A DNA stretch of 64,000 nucleotides, taken from contig QJNS01000091.1 of assembly GCA_004154925.1 (NCBI GenBank), positions 211,154 through 275,153 of the forward strand, given 5' to 3'. Below are positions 1 to 11,880 of this stretch, piece by piece. Every line of letters starts with the position of its first letter. Position 1 is the stretch's first letter. The notes below the pieces were generated by a model. That model was not told where the DNA came from. It ran no database searches and was given only the letters and a program-made list of their open reading frames with translations. The position numbers were made by a program, and so were the translations under genes. Source of the DNA: Monosporascus cannonballus. Its lineage: Eukaryota; Ascomycota; Sordariomycetes; Xylariales.

Positions 1-2698
1 ACCGTATCCATAATAATCTTAAGATTATATCGTAATTTTTAAGTAGAATGATATCGAAATTAATTATTTGGTGTCGTCCTTAAATAAAGCTCTTAAGGTA
101 ATTAATTTCGCGTATTGTTTTCTCGTTATCGTAAACGAATTTTTAATTTTCGATATTTATCGTTATATAAGGTTTTAATTTATATTTCTATGGCAATTTG
201 AACTTATTAACCATATCTGGTGCAATATAATTCTCGCCGAAAGTTCTGTAATTTACCATTATAATATACCAGTACGTTCCGATTCGTATGTCCAAAATAA
301 TAAGATTATTAACGGCTTTTATCGTTATATTTAATATTTTTTTAAAACTTTTTTTAATTTGTTTAAATTTTGTTATCTTGCAGCTGTTTTATAGATAATC
401 CTTTTCTTTTAATTCCTATTTAAATTTATCGAACTTTATTTGTGTTTTTACGTTTAACGCGTCAAGTTGTTATATTTGTTGTTATTGCCGGCGTATTATT
501 TTTTCGAGCTGTATTAATTATTTTTGGTTTTGTTGTAATTTTTTTCCTTATCGAATAAATAGTTTTTTATATTTGTAATTATATTTTATTATGCGTTATT
601 TTTGTTATTATTTTAAAAAGGTTTTGTAAATTAACGTATTTTTTCCTTAATAACTTTTTTTCGTAAGAGTTTATAATAAATATTAATTGAAAATAAAGGT
701 TCGTAATAGCTTTTTAATAGTATTCTTTTATTATGTGCTAAATCAATTTTTTTTCTATTTAGTAATTATACTACTGGAAATAATAAAAGAGGTTTTTTAT
801 GAGTATTATTTTTTATCGAGCTAGCTTTTTGTTTCGGCTAGTTATTAAATATTTTCTGGGGTTATAAATCGAAAATATCGATATTATTATTTATTATTTT
901 TATTAGTTCCGATACGGTTTGAAAATTCGAATTTTTTATAATATATATAGTTAATTTATCCGTAGATGTATTATTTCTATTTTTCGTAATCGGAATATTT
1001 TCGTCGTCGATAGTATATGGCATGCATTTTGCCGTATCGATCAGGGGTTCCGGGACAGATTTTCTTTTCCAATTCTAGTATTTGCGTAATTATTCTTATA
1101 ATGCTTTTGATTGTGCTCGCAATGCCTGTTAAGCCAGTTTTTTAACTTTTCGTATTTTCTGTTAGATTTTTCGCCATAGGGGACCTGATATGTACTTAGG
1201 CTAAATTATATTAATAAATTTGCTTCCGTTTTTTTGGTTTTTTTGGATTGTCCTTTAGGTATAAATTTTCAGTTGTTTTAACGAGATTTTTTTAAATGCC
1301 TTTTATTATGCTATCTTATGCCCTATTTTGTTATAATTATAATATTTAATCTGGTTTTAATTTTTCTTATAAGTGGTTTTTAGTTTTATAAGTTCTAGTT
1401 CTGTGTCGTAAAAAGTATTGCTGCGTCGAGGAATACTAGTATTGGCTATATATCGGGATTTGTTATTATTTTTTCCTTTGGTGCTTTTAATACGTTATAC
1501 GTATTGTCGATCGTTAATTTTAACCGTTATAGCGATATAATCTGGCAAATAATTAGGCCGATTAAGCTTAAAAAACATTTTTTGTATTTTTTTAGGCTAT
1601 TGAAAAATTTGGCCATTAATGCTTTTTGTCCTTAGTTTAGCTTAGCGGCTAGCTGAAATAACGTATTGCCATAACTGGATATTAATCCTCTTTGTTGTAA
1701 CTATTAGATCTGTATTTCGGCTTTTGTTTTTTCGTTTATTATTCCGAAAGCGTTCGTTAATATTTGCTCGAATTGTTCGTAATTATTGTAAATTCGTACC
1801 ATTTTTAGGTTTCGTTTTCGATTGATAAAGTGATATGCTTTTTTATAACGAGCTTAAACCAAGTGGCCGTATTTCCAGTAAATCGTTCGATTACGAATTC
1901 GATTCGTATAGTAGGCGTAATAAGTCGAATGAGAAAATACTCGAAGTATATTCGATTAAGTTAAGAACAGTTATAGTTTGGTCAAGATTTCGTTGAAATG
2001 TTTTAGCTTAGGAGGTTTAAGAACTTTTCTTAATTTCTTAATAAAATTTAGCTGAATAACCTGGTTTGTTTGAAAGGGTTTTCCAGTTTCGGAAATTTTC
2101 TTTTTTTCTTTAAGTTTCTTATGGATGGCTTAAAAAGACGTTGTAAAATTATTATTATCTTTTTCTAGCTGAATAATGCGTTCGTTTATAGCATCCAAAC
2201 GTCGAAGAATCTTTTCGCGAGAAAGGCGAGGTTTTTTCTTTTCCTTTTTAGATTTTATTTCAGTGTCCGAGTAATTAAGGACCTAGTAAATGGGTTATTC
2301 GGGTTGTTTGCTAGTAGATATAGCGTTAATCGATATTGCTCAGAGTTTAACAGTATTACTGAACAAAAACTTGCAACGTATAACGGCTAAGGGGTTTAAC
2401 CAATTATTAAACCTTAGTCGTACGAGTTTATATTAACAAAAATATCGTGGGAATCTGAGTAATAAATATAATAATCGTATTACGTTTCGTAATTCCAAGA
2501 GTGGCTTAGGTAACGATATTATATTGTAAGCTAAAGCTATTTGAACTATGGAAATAATAAACGTATATATCCTTTTATAGATCTCGTTGGATCCTTTGGA
2601 TTATTCCGGATCCATATTACGTGATTCCGACCCATTTGGGTCCTGTTTCGGTTATCGAGTGATCGTTTCTAAGACCCTCCCCTGGTTGGGTCATAACA
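1..2698 (-). mobile_element. RIP-degraded chromovirus-type LTR retrotransposon, 5' part (runs off left edge)
   Basis: The stretch is collinear with 12710-15315, the 5' half of the complete element further right; for example the opening bases of the window match those just after 12710 apart from C/T and G/A differences. It therefore carries the gag region and the start of pol on the minus strand, ending in its sense-5' LTR at 2379-2698. A degraded CCHC zinc-knuckle region lies near 1310-1350. No frame stays open, and the composition is strongly AT-rich with TpA in place of CpA, the signature of RIP. The rest of the element lies outside the window. It is a second, independent copy of the same family, with a differing U3. 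Confidence 0.85.
2379..2698 (-). repeat. LTR of the left-edge retrotransposon (sense-5' LTR)
   Basis: About 320 bp. The part at 2379-2580 aligns with the 373-bp LTRs at 8556-8928 and 14943-15315 (shared block ending in AATAAACGTATATAT), but the outer part (2581-2698, U3 in sense orientation) differs. It ends on the plus strand in TCATAACA, so on the minus strand it starts TGTTATGACCC, like the TGTTACAACCC start of the intact LTR. CTAAG follows at 2699-2703 and would be the target duplication; its partner lies outside the window. Confidence 0.75.
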
Positions 2699-3109
2699 CT
2701 AAGGCCCTTTTTACTACCAATTTCTTTTTTTAATCGACAAGCCTTGGCGACATAACGATTAATTATGGATATAGGAATTCTATTTCCATTATAGAAACGC
2801 TCTTTACGTACGTATTCCTTATAACGCGATATCTTTTTTATTATTTAATAATTAAAGTATCGAAAAAAAATAAAAAAGCAAAACATAACGATAAAAATTT
2901 TAAGCTTAATTAAGTTAACTAAGATAATTCGCTAAATAGTTTTGCGGGAACGAGATTTAGAAATATGAAAAGTTATAATGGAAAAAAAGTAAAATATTTA
3001 TTAAAAAAAGAAATCTTAAAAGTAGGATTTTAGAAAAAAGAAAATCGTATTACGATTTAACAGATTATAGCTTCCAAAAACGGTCTTTAATAAAAACAAG
3101 CTAAAAAAT

Positions 3110-3488
3110 AGCAACGGGTTAAATTACGTAATGGATTACTAACTTATTAATAGTAAGTTAATAAGCCGGATTACTATTTTATTGATAATAAGTTAATAAG
3201 CGGATTACTATCTTACTGGTAATAAGCTAGTAAGCCGAATTACTAACTTACTAGTGATAAGCTAGTAAGCCGATATAAGATATATATGTTTATTATTTTC
3301 ATAATTTAAATTACTTTAATTTGCAATATTTATTAATATTAATCGTTTGTAATACAACTTAGACACTTTTAGTATTAACATACGTAATACGTTATCGTAT
3401 TTATTGCTTAAAATCTCACGATATTTCTACCAATATAAACCCGTACGACTAAAGGTTTAATAGTTGATTAAATCACCTAGCCGTTATA
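3110..3488 (+). repeat. Inverted (plus-sense) LTR of the same family, RIP-mutated, U3 carrying a minisatellite
   Basis: 3283-3488 aligns to the reverse complement of 8556-8770 (the LTR of the complete element), including blocks such as TCTCACGATA and TAAACCCGT and the terminal CCGTTATA (CCGTCACA before RIP). It is in the opposite orientation to the other three LTRs in the window. The exact left end is uncertain; I place it just before the tandem repeat. No matching internal region follows recognisably, so it may be a solo LTR. Confidence 0.65.
3130..3278. repeat. Minisatellite, about four 33-37 bp units
   Basis: Four consecutive units share the pattern TTACTA-x-CTTA-x-TAATAAG-x-TAATAAGCCG with small changes (TAATAAGC versus TAGTAAGC). 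Each unit is itself partly palindromic (TAACTTATTAATAGTAAGTTA-like arms). It lies where the U3 of the adjacent inverted LTR should be. The related U3 at 15160-15260 is rich in repeated GATCAC/TGATCA elements, so this may be a RIP-mutated and expanded version of them. Confidence 0.7.
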
Positions 3489-3489
3489 T

Positions 3490-6350
3490 TAGAGCAAATA
3501 TTAGCAGCGGTAATAGTTTAAATGACCCAAACGGTTCGAATATAACGGTTATAAAAAAATAATCAGTTTTTTACGAATAAGTTTGTTCTTCCCGATTTCG
3601 TACATTTTTTACGTTAATATCTTTTTGGAACTATTTTTTCTATTTAGTCAGTGACTAAATTATTTCGCTTAAGTTTTCGTTTTCCTTTTATATATATAAA
3701 AGGTAATTATTAGTTTAATTAGATATTTTTATTTGTCGAAATAATTTCTGTAATTCACTTTTTATCACGTACAAAAGGCTATGTTTTAAGTTTTTAACTT
3801 TATTTAAAAAGATAATATATCCGTTAAATTATATATTTCAAATAATAATAACTTTATTAATTAACGGATTTTAAATTTCGTAAATATTTCTAAATCGGTA
3901 AACGATAAAATAATTTATTTATATTTTAAGATTTAATTTTTAAAACTTTTATTTTTGATAGTAATACTTATTATAACGTAAGTTATATAATTATATATTT
4001 ACAAATAAGTTTATTAAAGCTTCCGATTAAGTATTATTACGTTGTTTTTATAGGTTAAGTAAATATAATAAATCTCGTATAGGCTTGACTAAAAAATATA
4101 TATTCAAAAGTACGATTATATAAGTATATTATCGTTTTAAAAATATAGAAGATTAAAAACGAAAATAATTTTACGTTACTTTATATTATAATTGTTTTTT
4201 CTTAATTATACTTCGAAATGTTTTATATTCTCGTTATAAGCCTAGATATATAATATTAAAATTTTCAATCCAATATTAAATAAAAATAATTATAATATAT
4301 TTTTAAATTAATAATTTTTTAAGAGTTCGTTATAGTATTTAAATATTTATAAGAATATCTTATCCTGATTATTTAAAACGTTTAGAAAATATCGAAACGT
4401 TACAATTAATATATTTTGCTTTCAGTTTTTAAAATAAATATTCTATATGAAATTTAAATATTAATTGATTACAAATATAACGTATTTATATCCTTTAGGG
4501 TTTTTTTCGAAATCTGTAAAATCGATAGTAATTTTTCATCTTAATCGGGAAGTTTTTTTCTTAGGCGTACGACGTATTTGCCTTTTAGCTTTCGCCTAGC
4601 TACATATTTGATATTCGATTATTATAAAACCCTTTAGATAAACTCCTTTTATATAGGATTATAATTATGTAATTATTTCGGGTTTTAAATATCTTAATTT
4701 TGAGTGCTATATAATGCCGTTATTGATTTATAATAATTTTATTATTTACGAATTAAAATTTCGTTTATAAATCGCTAAAACTATATAAATAATTATTATA
4801 TTAATATTTCCGATAACAAATTAATTAAAGCTGTTTATTAACGTAATACTTACTTAATTATATTTATTTCGAATAAAATCATTAGTGTTTTAGTTATTTT
4901 ATTAATAAACTTTTTTCAAAAGTGCTAAAAAGATATTAGATTATATGTAAAGCTTTTATAATAGGTTATATTGTATAGACGTAATGTTTTCGTATCGCTA
5001 AGGCTTTAAAATAATACATCAACCTTTCTATACCTTTTAATCGGAACGAAGTTTTTATCTGCATATATTACGTTATTTTATACGGTTGGTTTAAAGTGTA
5101 GAAATCTATTAATAAAATTAAAAATATATATCGTTAACCTTAAGTCCAAAATAAATATATTTTTAAAGGTAAAACTAAACGTTTATAATATTACGTTAAT
5201 TAGTAATTAAGAAATACGCCAGAATTCGTTTTATTTCTTTTAGAAATTAATTTATTTATATAATTATTTTTTATAGTTTTCGATAAACAATTAATGTTTT
5301 TAAAGATTAATCGGCGGTAATTTAATCTTAGACGTATATTTTTATTTTATTATTAAAGTATAAATTCGTTAAAGCTTTATTAAGAAGTATATAATAATAT
5401 TAGAATAATAAAATATAATAAACGTTTAAATAAGCTTTGTAACGAATATTTTACATATCTAATTTTTATTACTTTCGTTTGTTAACGTTTCGATTTATAT
5501 AAGAACCTTTACGATTACTTTATTTCGCATTACGTCTCAAAGTTCTTTTTTATAATTAAAAATTAATAAGCTTAGCGTTTTTCTATTTAGGATTATCCTA
5601 ATTAACAGTATTTATAGAAGCTTTTTAAAACGTCGGAAACGTTATCTTAATATTTCGTAATGTAAATATAGGATAGGCCATAACTTAATAATCTAAAAAG
5701 TTAACTGCCGCTTTTTAGAAGCTAATTGTATCGTTATCGATTTCAGCCTTTTTTAATATTTAGAAAATAATGGTCTATATTCTAATTATAAGGGCTAATA
5801 TTATACATAAATTATTTATTTCGTTAGATCGTTAATGTTTTTGTAGAAAATATCGTATTTTCTATTTTTAAAGATATATGTCACAAAATCCTAATCATAG
5901 ACTTGTTTGTTTTCGGTCGTTATCTCAAGAGTATTTATTAGGTATTTCGTAGGATTAATTTTTTCGGTAATTTTTCCGGACGATAAAAACGATAATAAGG
6001 TGTTAGATCCCGTTATATAACGAATTCGTCTTTTGGAATAAAAAATTATAACGGATTTCATTAGTTTAATAAATTATAAAAATAATTAATCGGGATCGAT
6101 AACATCTTAAATATTAAGCGCATAGGCTTTAAATCGGAATTTGCTCTTAAAACGATTTTAATTCTTAAGTCCTTTATAAATAATTAAAAACGTCGATTAT
6201 ACGGTTGTTATTATTGTTATTAAAGTATATAGATAATTAATATTGATATATAGCTTATATTGTCTTAGCAATAGCTGATTGGTGAATATATATACGAATT
6301 AAGCGAATAAGACTTTTAATTGTTAGATATAAAGGATATTAGTTATGTTA
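3490..6350 (-). mobile_element. RIP-degraded Ty1/copia-like retrotransposon relic
   Basis: The minus strand at about 4640-4470 reads, through RIP stops, a pattern like a copia integrase: a C-x-AKAKRQIRRTP stretch followed by KITIDFTDFEKNPKGYKYV, matching the first catalytic Asp region of fungal copia integrases. Further along (about 4270-4200) an AYNENIxHFEV stretch resembles the QNG-x-AER motif around the catalytic Glu. Composition is extremely AT-rich. Boundaries are not defined. A sequence starting TGTTGGATACCCCC on the minus strand at 6518 could be the start of its 5' LTR. I could not identify the reverse transcriptase by eye. Confidence 0.5.
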
Positions 6351-6518
6351 TTATATTTAGCTAAGTTGTAGGTGCTATCGCACGCGTACAACTCTAAGTA
6401 GCTTAGCCACGGAACATATATGAGCCGATCAGTATGGGATCTTTCCGTATATGGAGAGCGCTCCGCACCTCCCAGCTAGCTGACAAAAACCTCTCAGGCA
6501 TAAAGGGGGTATCCAACA

Positions 6519-6806
6519 TATATAACAGTTTTCCCTTATAGTATAGCACTTCATGCTTAGAACATAATGGTATATCTAATATTAAACAACTTGCAGTAAG
6601 CTTAGGAAAGGTTTGGGGCCTTTAAACGTAAAGCGCTAGGTCGTCGTTAAGACTAAATCCGTCCTATTTAGATAAGTACCTTGCTTGAGCACTTAGTTTC
6701 TTATCATTGGCCTACTTGCTCTTTGTCTATTGCGCAAGTCTCCTTAAAAAGTGTATCAAATACGCCGCAGTTGCTCGCTCTGTCCTAATTCCTTGATTCA
6801 AATGCC
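6519..6806. other. Non-coding stretch at the edge of the RIP island
   Basis: Composition returns to normal here. I see no supported gene or repeat. It forms the 3' flank of the minus-strand gene that ends at 6807. Confidence 0.4.
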
Positions 6807-7418
6807 TCACTTCCACGTCATCCCGAGCCGCTGAAAGAATGAAAACAGGGAGCCTTTAGGCACATAGCCAGCATACCTCGCTTGCCACCAACTAGCAAAG
6901 GTACCTAAACACCTTGCATCAGCAGCACGTCGCCATCTGAGCATATCCAGATGCCAGAACTTACCTTCGATTGGCCCTAGCTCACCAAATCCAAGAGCTT
7001 GGATCACCCAGGGCGCCAGAATGACCAGAATCCCAAGTGCGATGATCGTGCAGTACACTGGGTGCTCATGCACAAACCCCACAGCTGCATTTGTCGCCTT
7101 TTCAAACGCGTCCTTCATAGCCTGGCCCATAGGAGCGCCTTCTTTAAGTGCATTCTCCAGACATCGCAGAACGGCCGCCGCAATATTTTCGGTCCAGCCG
7201 CATTCGCCCACTACATTTTGTAGGGTACGCTCGAGGTTGTGGCCAGCCTTTTCAGCGTTGTAGAGAGCGTTAACGATGTCCGTTGCAAAGTCTTCAGCAT
7301 TTTGCCCGGCTTTCTCCGTGTAGTTGGTGTTGGCTTTCTCATTGACAATGCAGTCAGGTTGATCAGTGCCACCTGTCAGGCATTCGACAACCGCTTTGAT
7401 AAGGTCCATATTTCGCAT
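6807..7418 (-). CDS. Small membrane protein resembling the IFI6/IFI27 (interferon-induced 6-16) family
   Basis: Exons 7418-6965 and 6904-6807 (join on the minus strand) give 183 residues. The intron at 6905-6964 is 60 nt (GTAAGT..TTTAG); splicing restores GPIEG-TFASWWQARYAG in place of a nonsense insert. The N-terminal half is an amphipathic alpha-helical stretch with several Cys. Around residues 120-145 is a hydrophobic segment (CTIIALGILVILAPWVIQAL), followed by the C-terminal GYVPKGSLFSFFQRLGM typical of fungal IFI6/27-like proteins. Known members are small hydrophobic proteins of mitochondrial or other membranes; the function in fungi is unknown. I chose the Met of MRNMDLIKAVV because the longer N-terminus looks like untranslated sequence; the next Met (7409) is also possible. 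The gene sits alone between two RIP-mutated islands, yet its own bases are not RIP-mutated. Confidence 0.6.
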   Translation of the reverse strand: MRNMDLIKAVVECLTGGTDQPDCIVNEKANTNYTEKAGQNAEDFATDIVNALYNAEKAGHNLERTLQNVVGECGWTENIAAAVLRCLENALKEGAPMGQAMKDAFEKATNAAVGFVHEHPVYCTIIALGILVILAPWVIQALGFGELGPIEGKFWHLDMLRWRRAADARCLGTFASWWQARYAGYVPKGSLFSFFQRLGMTWK

Positions 7419-8121
7419 CAACTCCGGATAAATAAGATGGCTAGAAGATGTGAAATAGCTTCGCTTTAGGCGGATCACTCGTGAAGTGAGTTGAATATGA
7501 CGGTGAGGGGCTAGGGCCAACGCCGCCGCAACTGTGGAGTACCGGAATAATGTAGGACCGAGCGAAATGCTGAAGAGGACCTACCTGCTATGGTGTTATG
7601 GGTAACTTTAATGACACTGATAGGGTATGTGGGCGGGAAGACCCATTGGTACTAACCGTCTTTAGATTAGTGTATTACAATTCTTCGCAAGCGCCTCTGG
7701 TTGGCCCATGGAAAGGCTACACTTAATTTGGATAGCCTGACTACTAGCGCCGCCCACTGGCACCTGACAGTGTGTTAAGTATTTTACCTGATACCGTAGT
7801 AGGCAGTTTCTTAAAAGGGAGTGCCAAGTCTCTTTAAGACGGTTATGTTCGGGGGCACGTACCACCCCCGAAGATCCGATTATACGAGTTTTACCGAATA
7901 TACCGCTTACCTGAGGCTCCATCACGCCTTTACTTCAACAATCCTAAGTCTACCAAAAGTCACGAACTATGCTTGTAAGTTTGGGATGCCCCATCGATTA
8001 CTAACATGTCCCCTATCCTCAGGCACTCATCCCGCAGTCTCCGTACCTTGACCTTTATCAGTCATTCCGCTGGTATAACAGTTTATAATTAATGAAAAGC
8101 GATCTTAAACATGCTCATAAT
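7419..8121. other. Intergenic, no supported gene
   Basis: Normal composition; contains the upstream region of the minus-strand IFI6/27-like gene and the left flank of the DNA transposon. Only short unsupported frames occur (for example 7662-7925). Confidence 0.45.
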
Positions 8122-8123
8122 TA

Positions 8124-8166
8124 AGTCAGACACCCAGGTCACGCGCCACCCCCCTCACGCTCCACC
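8124..8166 (+). repeat. Left terminal inverted repeat of the pogo-like transposon
   Basis: 43 bp, identical to the reverse complement of 16781-16823; preceded by TA at 8122-8123. Confidence 0.95.
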
Positions 8167-8289
8167 CCCAATTTGAGGCTATCGCCAAACCATCTATATA
8201 CTTCAAAAATCAATAACTCAACAACCAATTAAGCAACCCATATCGGGTTTTAACGAAATCGCACTACTATACAATCAGGATCATCAGTA

Positions 8290-8550
8290 TAATATTCGCT
8301 TTCTTCCTTTTTTTCGTCTTGGGCTTCGTTTTGCGGAATGATAACGGAAGGTCCTTACGCGTTACCCTTCAGCCCGGCCTTTACTTGCCTAACGTTTTTT
8401 AGCCGTACGAATTCTTGATTGGGGTTAGCTTCCACCTTCCTTAACTTCTTCGGACGTACTTTTTCAAGGGCTAAAGTTAATTGGCTGTTGTGATTTTCGA
8501 AAGCGGTTAATTCGTTATTAGATACGTTAAGTGCTTTGCGTATTTTGCGG
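8290..8550 (-). pseudogene. Pogo/Fot1-like transposase, C-terminal tail
   Basis: On the minus strand, joining ...TVRLL at 15321 to 8550 across the retrotransposon gives RLLFRKIRKALNVSNNELTA, then LEKVRPKKLRKVEANPNQEF. This is the basic, coiled-coil-like tail that follows the DDE domain in Fot1-like transposases. The frame is preserved across the insertion site once one copy of the 5-bp duplication is removed, so the two halves were a continuous reading frame before insertion. A stop near 8363 interrupts the last part. Confidence 0.75.
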
Positions 8551-8555
8551 AATAG
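8551..8555. repeat. Target site duplication AATAG, left copy
   Basis: Identical to 15316-15320, directly abutting the two LTR ends. Confidence 0.9.
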
Positions 8556-8928
8556 TGTGACGGCTAATCGGTTTAACCAACTATTAAACCTTAAGTCGAC
8601 GGGTTTATGTTAGCAGGAGTATCGTGAGAATCTGAACAATAAATACAATAACGTATTACGTCTCGTAATGCTAAAGGTGCCTTAGGTAACGAATTATTAT
8701 TACAAACTGAAATTATTTAAATTATAGAATTAATAAACGTATATATTTTTTTCCTTTTTAGCTTAATTATTCGTAATTACGCCGTTAGTAATAATTACGA
8801 TTATTTGGGATCACCTTTAATTATTAATAATCACTGGCTTGGCAATAATTACCGTTACGTAACCCGGAGGTGGTCCGTATGCTTCTGCCTAACCGTTTTT
8901 TAAGACCGAAACTTATCGGGTTATAATA
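8556..8928 (-). repeat. Sense-3' LTR of the chromovirus (heavily RIP-mutated)
   Basis: 373 bp, the same length as 14943-15315. Differences from that copy are overwhelmingly G/A and C/T transitions, for example TGATCAC against TAATTAC. Plus-strand ends are TGTGACGG and TTATAATA (TTGTAACA in the other copy). Confidence 0.92.
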
Positions 8929-8930
8929 CG

Positions 8931-8945
8931 ATTTCCCCTTTCCCT
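8931..8945 (-). other. Polypurine tract next to the 3' LTR
   Basis: The minus strand reads GGGAAAGGGGAAAT two bases before the LTR. This is the expected primer site for plus-strand synthesis and fixes the element's orientation. Confidence 0.7.
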
Positions 8946-9599
8946 AAATCTTGCCCTTAAAATTTCTTTTTTTTTTTCGTTTAATAAGTATCCTTTTTTT
9001 TTGCTTTTAATTATATCATTTCGCATTTCCAAAATTCGTCGTATATCCCGTTTTTTTACCGTTTGTTATGCTGACTTCGTAAAAGCCTTTAACGAATTTG
9101 GTTACGAAATTATACTTTATTTTTATTATTTTTCGAAAAATATAAAGTATAAAATAATAAAAAACGTTTTAAGGTATAAGAAATATATTAATCGGGATCG
9201 ATCTTATAATGGTACCGGTATACCCATTTTTTTTGCAAAACATTCGTCGTAAGCATTAACGCTTAAAACGTAAAAAAACGCTTACCGAAAAACGATTATT
9301 AAAGCTTTAACGGCTTTATTTCGAAACCTAACGCAAATATTAGGAAAAAATAAATAAAATTTTTTTTCGTCTTATTTGTTTACGTAAACAAAAAGTATTA
9401 ACTTATTCGAAAAACGTTATAATAATATAACGTAAGTTTTAATCGTTAAATAAGCTAAAAGAACAAAAGCATTAGGAATAAGAACAATTGGAGGCCGCCG
9501 TTATAGCTATTACGTTAGCGCAGGCTGCAATCGATTAGCCCGATATCCAGACTATTAACTGGTCGACCGTTAATTGGAATACGCCCGTCGTTACTGGTA

Positions 9600-9693
9600 A
9601 AAATTCTTTAATAGGCGTTGGGCGCCAATAAGGTTCTTGGCGCGTTCCCAGATGTTCTCGGAATCTGGGTGCTTTTTCCATTTGATCAGGTAC
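9600..9693 (-). pseudogene. Chromodomain of the nested chromovirus integrase
   Basis: The minus strand reads YLIKWKKHPDSENIWERA, then KNLIGAQRLLKN, without a stop. It matches the chromodomain core (Y-L-V-K-W-x-G-Y, then S-x-N-T-W-E, then LL). This domain at the integrase C-terminus directs some chromoviruses to heterochromatin. Upstream in sense, at about 9960-9890, KKFDFKYIGPYKIVKKVS is the GPY/F block of the integrase. The chromodomain patch is much less RIP-mutated than its surroundings. Confidence 0.88.
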
Positions 9694-11799
9694 TAAATAA
9701 ATCCGTTTTATTTTTGCATGTCGAAAATTTTTTCCATTTCGTATGCCTATTCGTTTTTTATTTTCATATCGTCTTATACCGTATGCACTTTGATTATATT
9801 TGCTACTAACTTAAATAAAGAAACATAAAAAATTAAATAGAATTTGACCTTTGGTAAAAATTCCAATTAATAATTATTTTCTGAAACTTTTTTGACGATT
9901 TTATATGGACCGATATATTTAAAATCGAATTTTTTGCTAGGTTTTTTTATTTAAATATTTTTTGTAATAAGGAAAACCATTTTCCATTTTTCGAAAATTA
10001 ATCTTTTTAATTTTTTCTAATTATAATATTTATTTATTAATTTCGTACGAATTCCAGTTTTATTTTTATCTTTTAATGTAATTATTATAATTATTTTAAT
10101 ATAAGGATTATTTTAATATTAATTAGGCCGTCGTCGCGCATTTTTTTTATAAATCTTTAAAATAAAACCAAAATTTACGTTCGCAGGTATTATCTTAATA
10201 CTTTCGTAATAACTAATATTGTAAGTTAATTAAATAATCGGTAACTTTTTAACCTAATTATTCTATTCGTAATTAATATAATATCGTAAATAAATTTTCA
10301 AAATTTGGTTTATTCGTTTTGTTTATCTATTCGTCCAAAGTTTAAATACGCTGGATAACTTATAATATAAGCCGATTTATATTATAAGGCCTTACCAAAA
10401 TTTAAATGCAAATATTAATCCTTTATTTAATATAATTTCCATTAATAATCCGTATATACTGAAAATATATTTTAAAAAAATATATACCAGTTATTCGGCG
10501 TTTATATTTTTATAATATAATAAGAAATAAAAAAATTTCGTAAATCGATTGACGATTACGAAAATACTGTCGTAATATACTCCTATAACTAGATCTTTTA
10601 ACATAGGAAGTTTAATAATAAAATCGAATATAACTAAATATTATGGTCGTTTTACGATTGGTAATAATTATAATTTTCCGTATAGCTTATGTCGTCGAAT
10701 CTTTGCTTTGGCGCAAATATTATATTGCCGTATGATTTTCTGTACCGCTAATTTTATTCTAAAAAAATATGTATATTAAAGTCGTTTTAAGATCTTATAA
10801 ATCCCTGGATATCCGTATAATTGATATTCGTATATTTCTTGTACTAAATCTTTCTGGTATTCTTTTAGAACTTATATTTTATTCGTTTTTTGGTTTTTTA
10901 AGAAATTATTATTATATTGCTAAATTTTTTGATATATATCGAAAAATACTGCCCGAATTATTATAATCCGTCATAGGCCTAAATATCTTTTTGTAATAAT
11001 ATTAAAAATTATATAATTAACTTTGACCAATTTTTTTTCGAGGTTTAATTGTTTATTTAAAGTATTTACTTTACTGTTCTCTTATTTTTTTTGTAAATAA
11101 TAACGAAGTCGAAGTTCGCCAATTTTTTCGCATAACAAAATTATTATCCTGTAAGTTTTTTGGTTATGGTAAATCGGGTAAAATTTTGATAATCTGTATA
11201 AATTTTAACCTAATGCAAATTTCCCTTTAAAAAATACCTAAATTCCCGAAATGCTATAATAATAGCCATAAATTTTTATCTAAAATGCCGTAATTAAATT
11301 TGGTTTTTTTTTAACTTATACGAAAAAAATACAATAAGGTGCAATTTGCCTTAATTATTTCGTTATCCGATTACTATGCCTAATACGTAATCCGAAATAT
11401 TGGTTTTTAATTTAACGGGGCAGTTTGAATCATATATAATTAATACTAGCTTGCTGGTAATCGCATTTTTGATATCCTGAAATACTTTTTTTATATTTGG
11501 CATTTATTTAAATTCTTTTTTTTTCGTAAAATTCGTTAAGAGTATAATTATTTTGCTAAAGTTTCGAATAAATTTCCTGTAGTAATTGGCGAATTTAAGG
11601 AATATCTATACTTTCTTAATCGTTATTAGCGTTTATTATTTTGTAACTGCAGCGATTTTCTTGGGATCTATTTTAATATATCCTAAAATAATAATATGTC
11701 CTAGATATTCCACTTCTTATATATGAAATTAACTTTTTTTTGCGTTAATAAATAATTTTGCATCTTATAAAGCTTAAAAAACTTTATAAACGTATCCTA

Positions 11800-11880
11800 C
11801 GTATACTTTTTCCGTTTTTGAAAAAATGAGAATATTATCGAGATAGCATACGACGAAAATATTAAGATATTTTCATAACA
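11800..11880 (-). pseudogene. Reverse transcriptase catalytic region of the chromovirus
   Basis: The minus strand reads VVCYLDNILIFS, the YLDDILIFS box of gypsy-type reverse transcriptases with the second Asp changed to Asn (GAC to AAC; TpG-to-TpA-type G-to-A change as RIP makes). Bases 11834-11845 encode YLDN. Flanking frames are broken, so the enzyme is dead. Confidence 0.85.
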
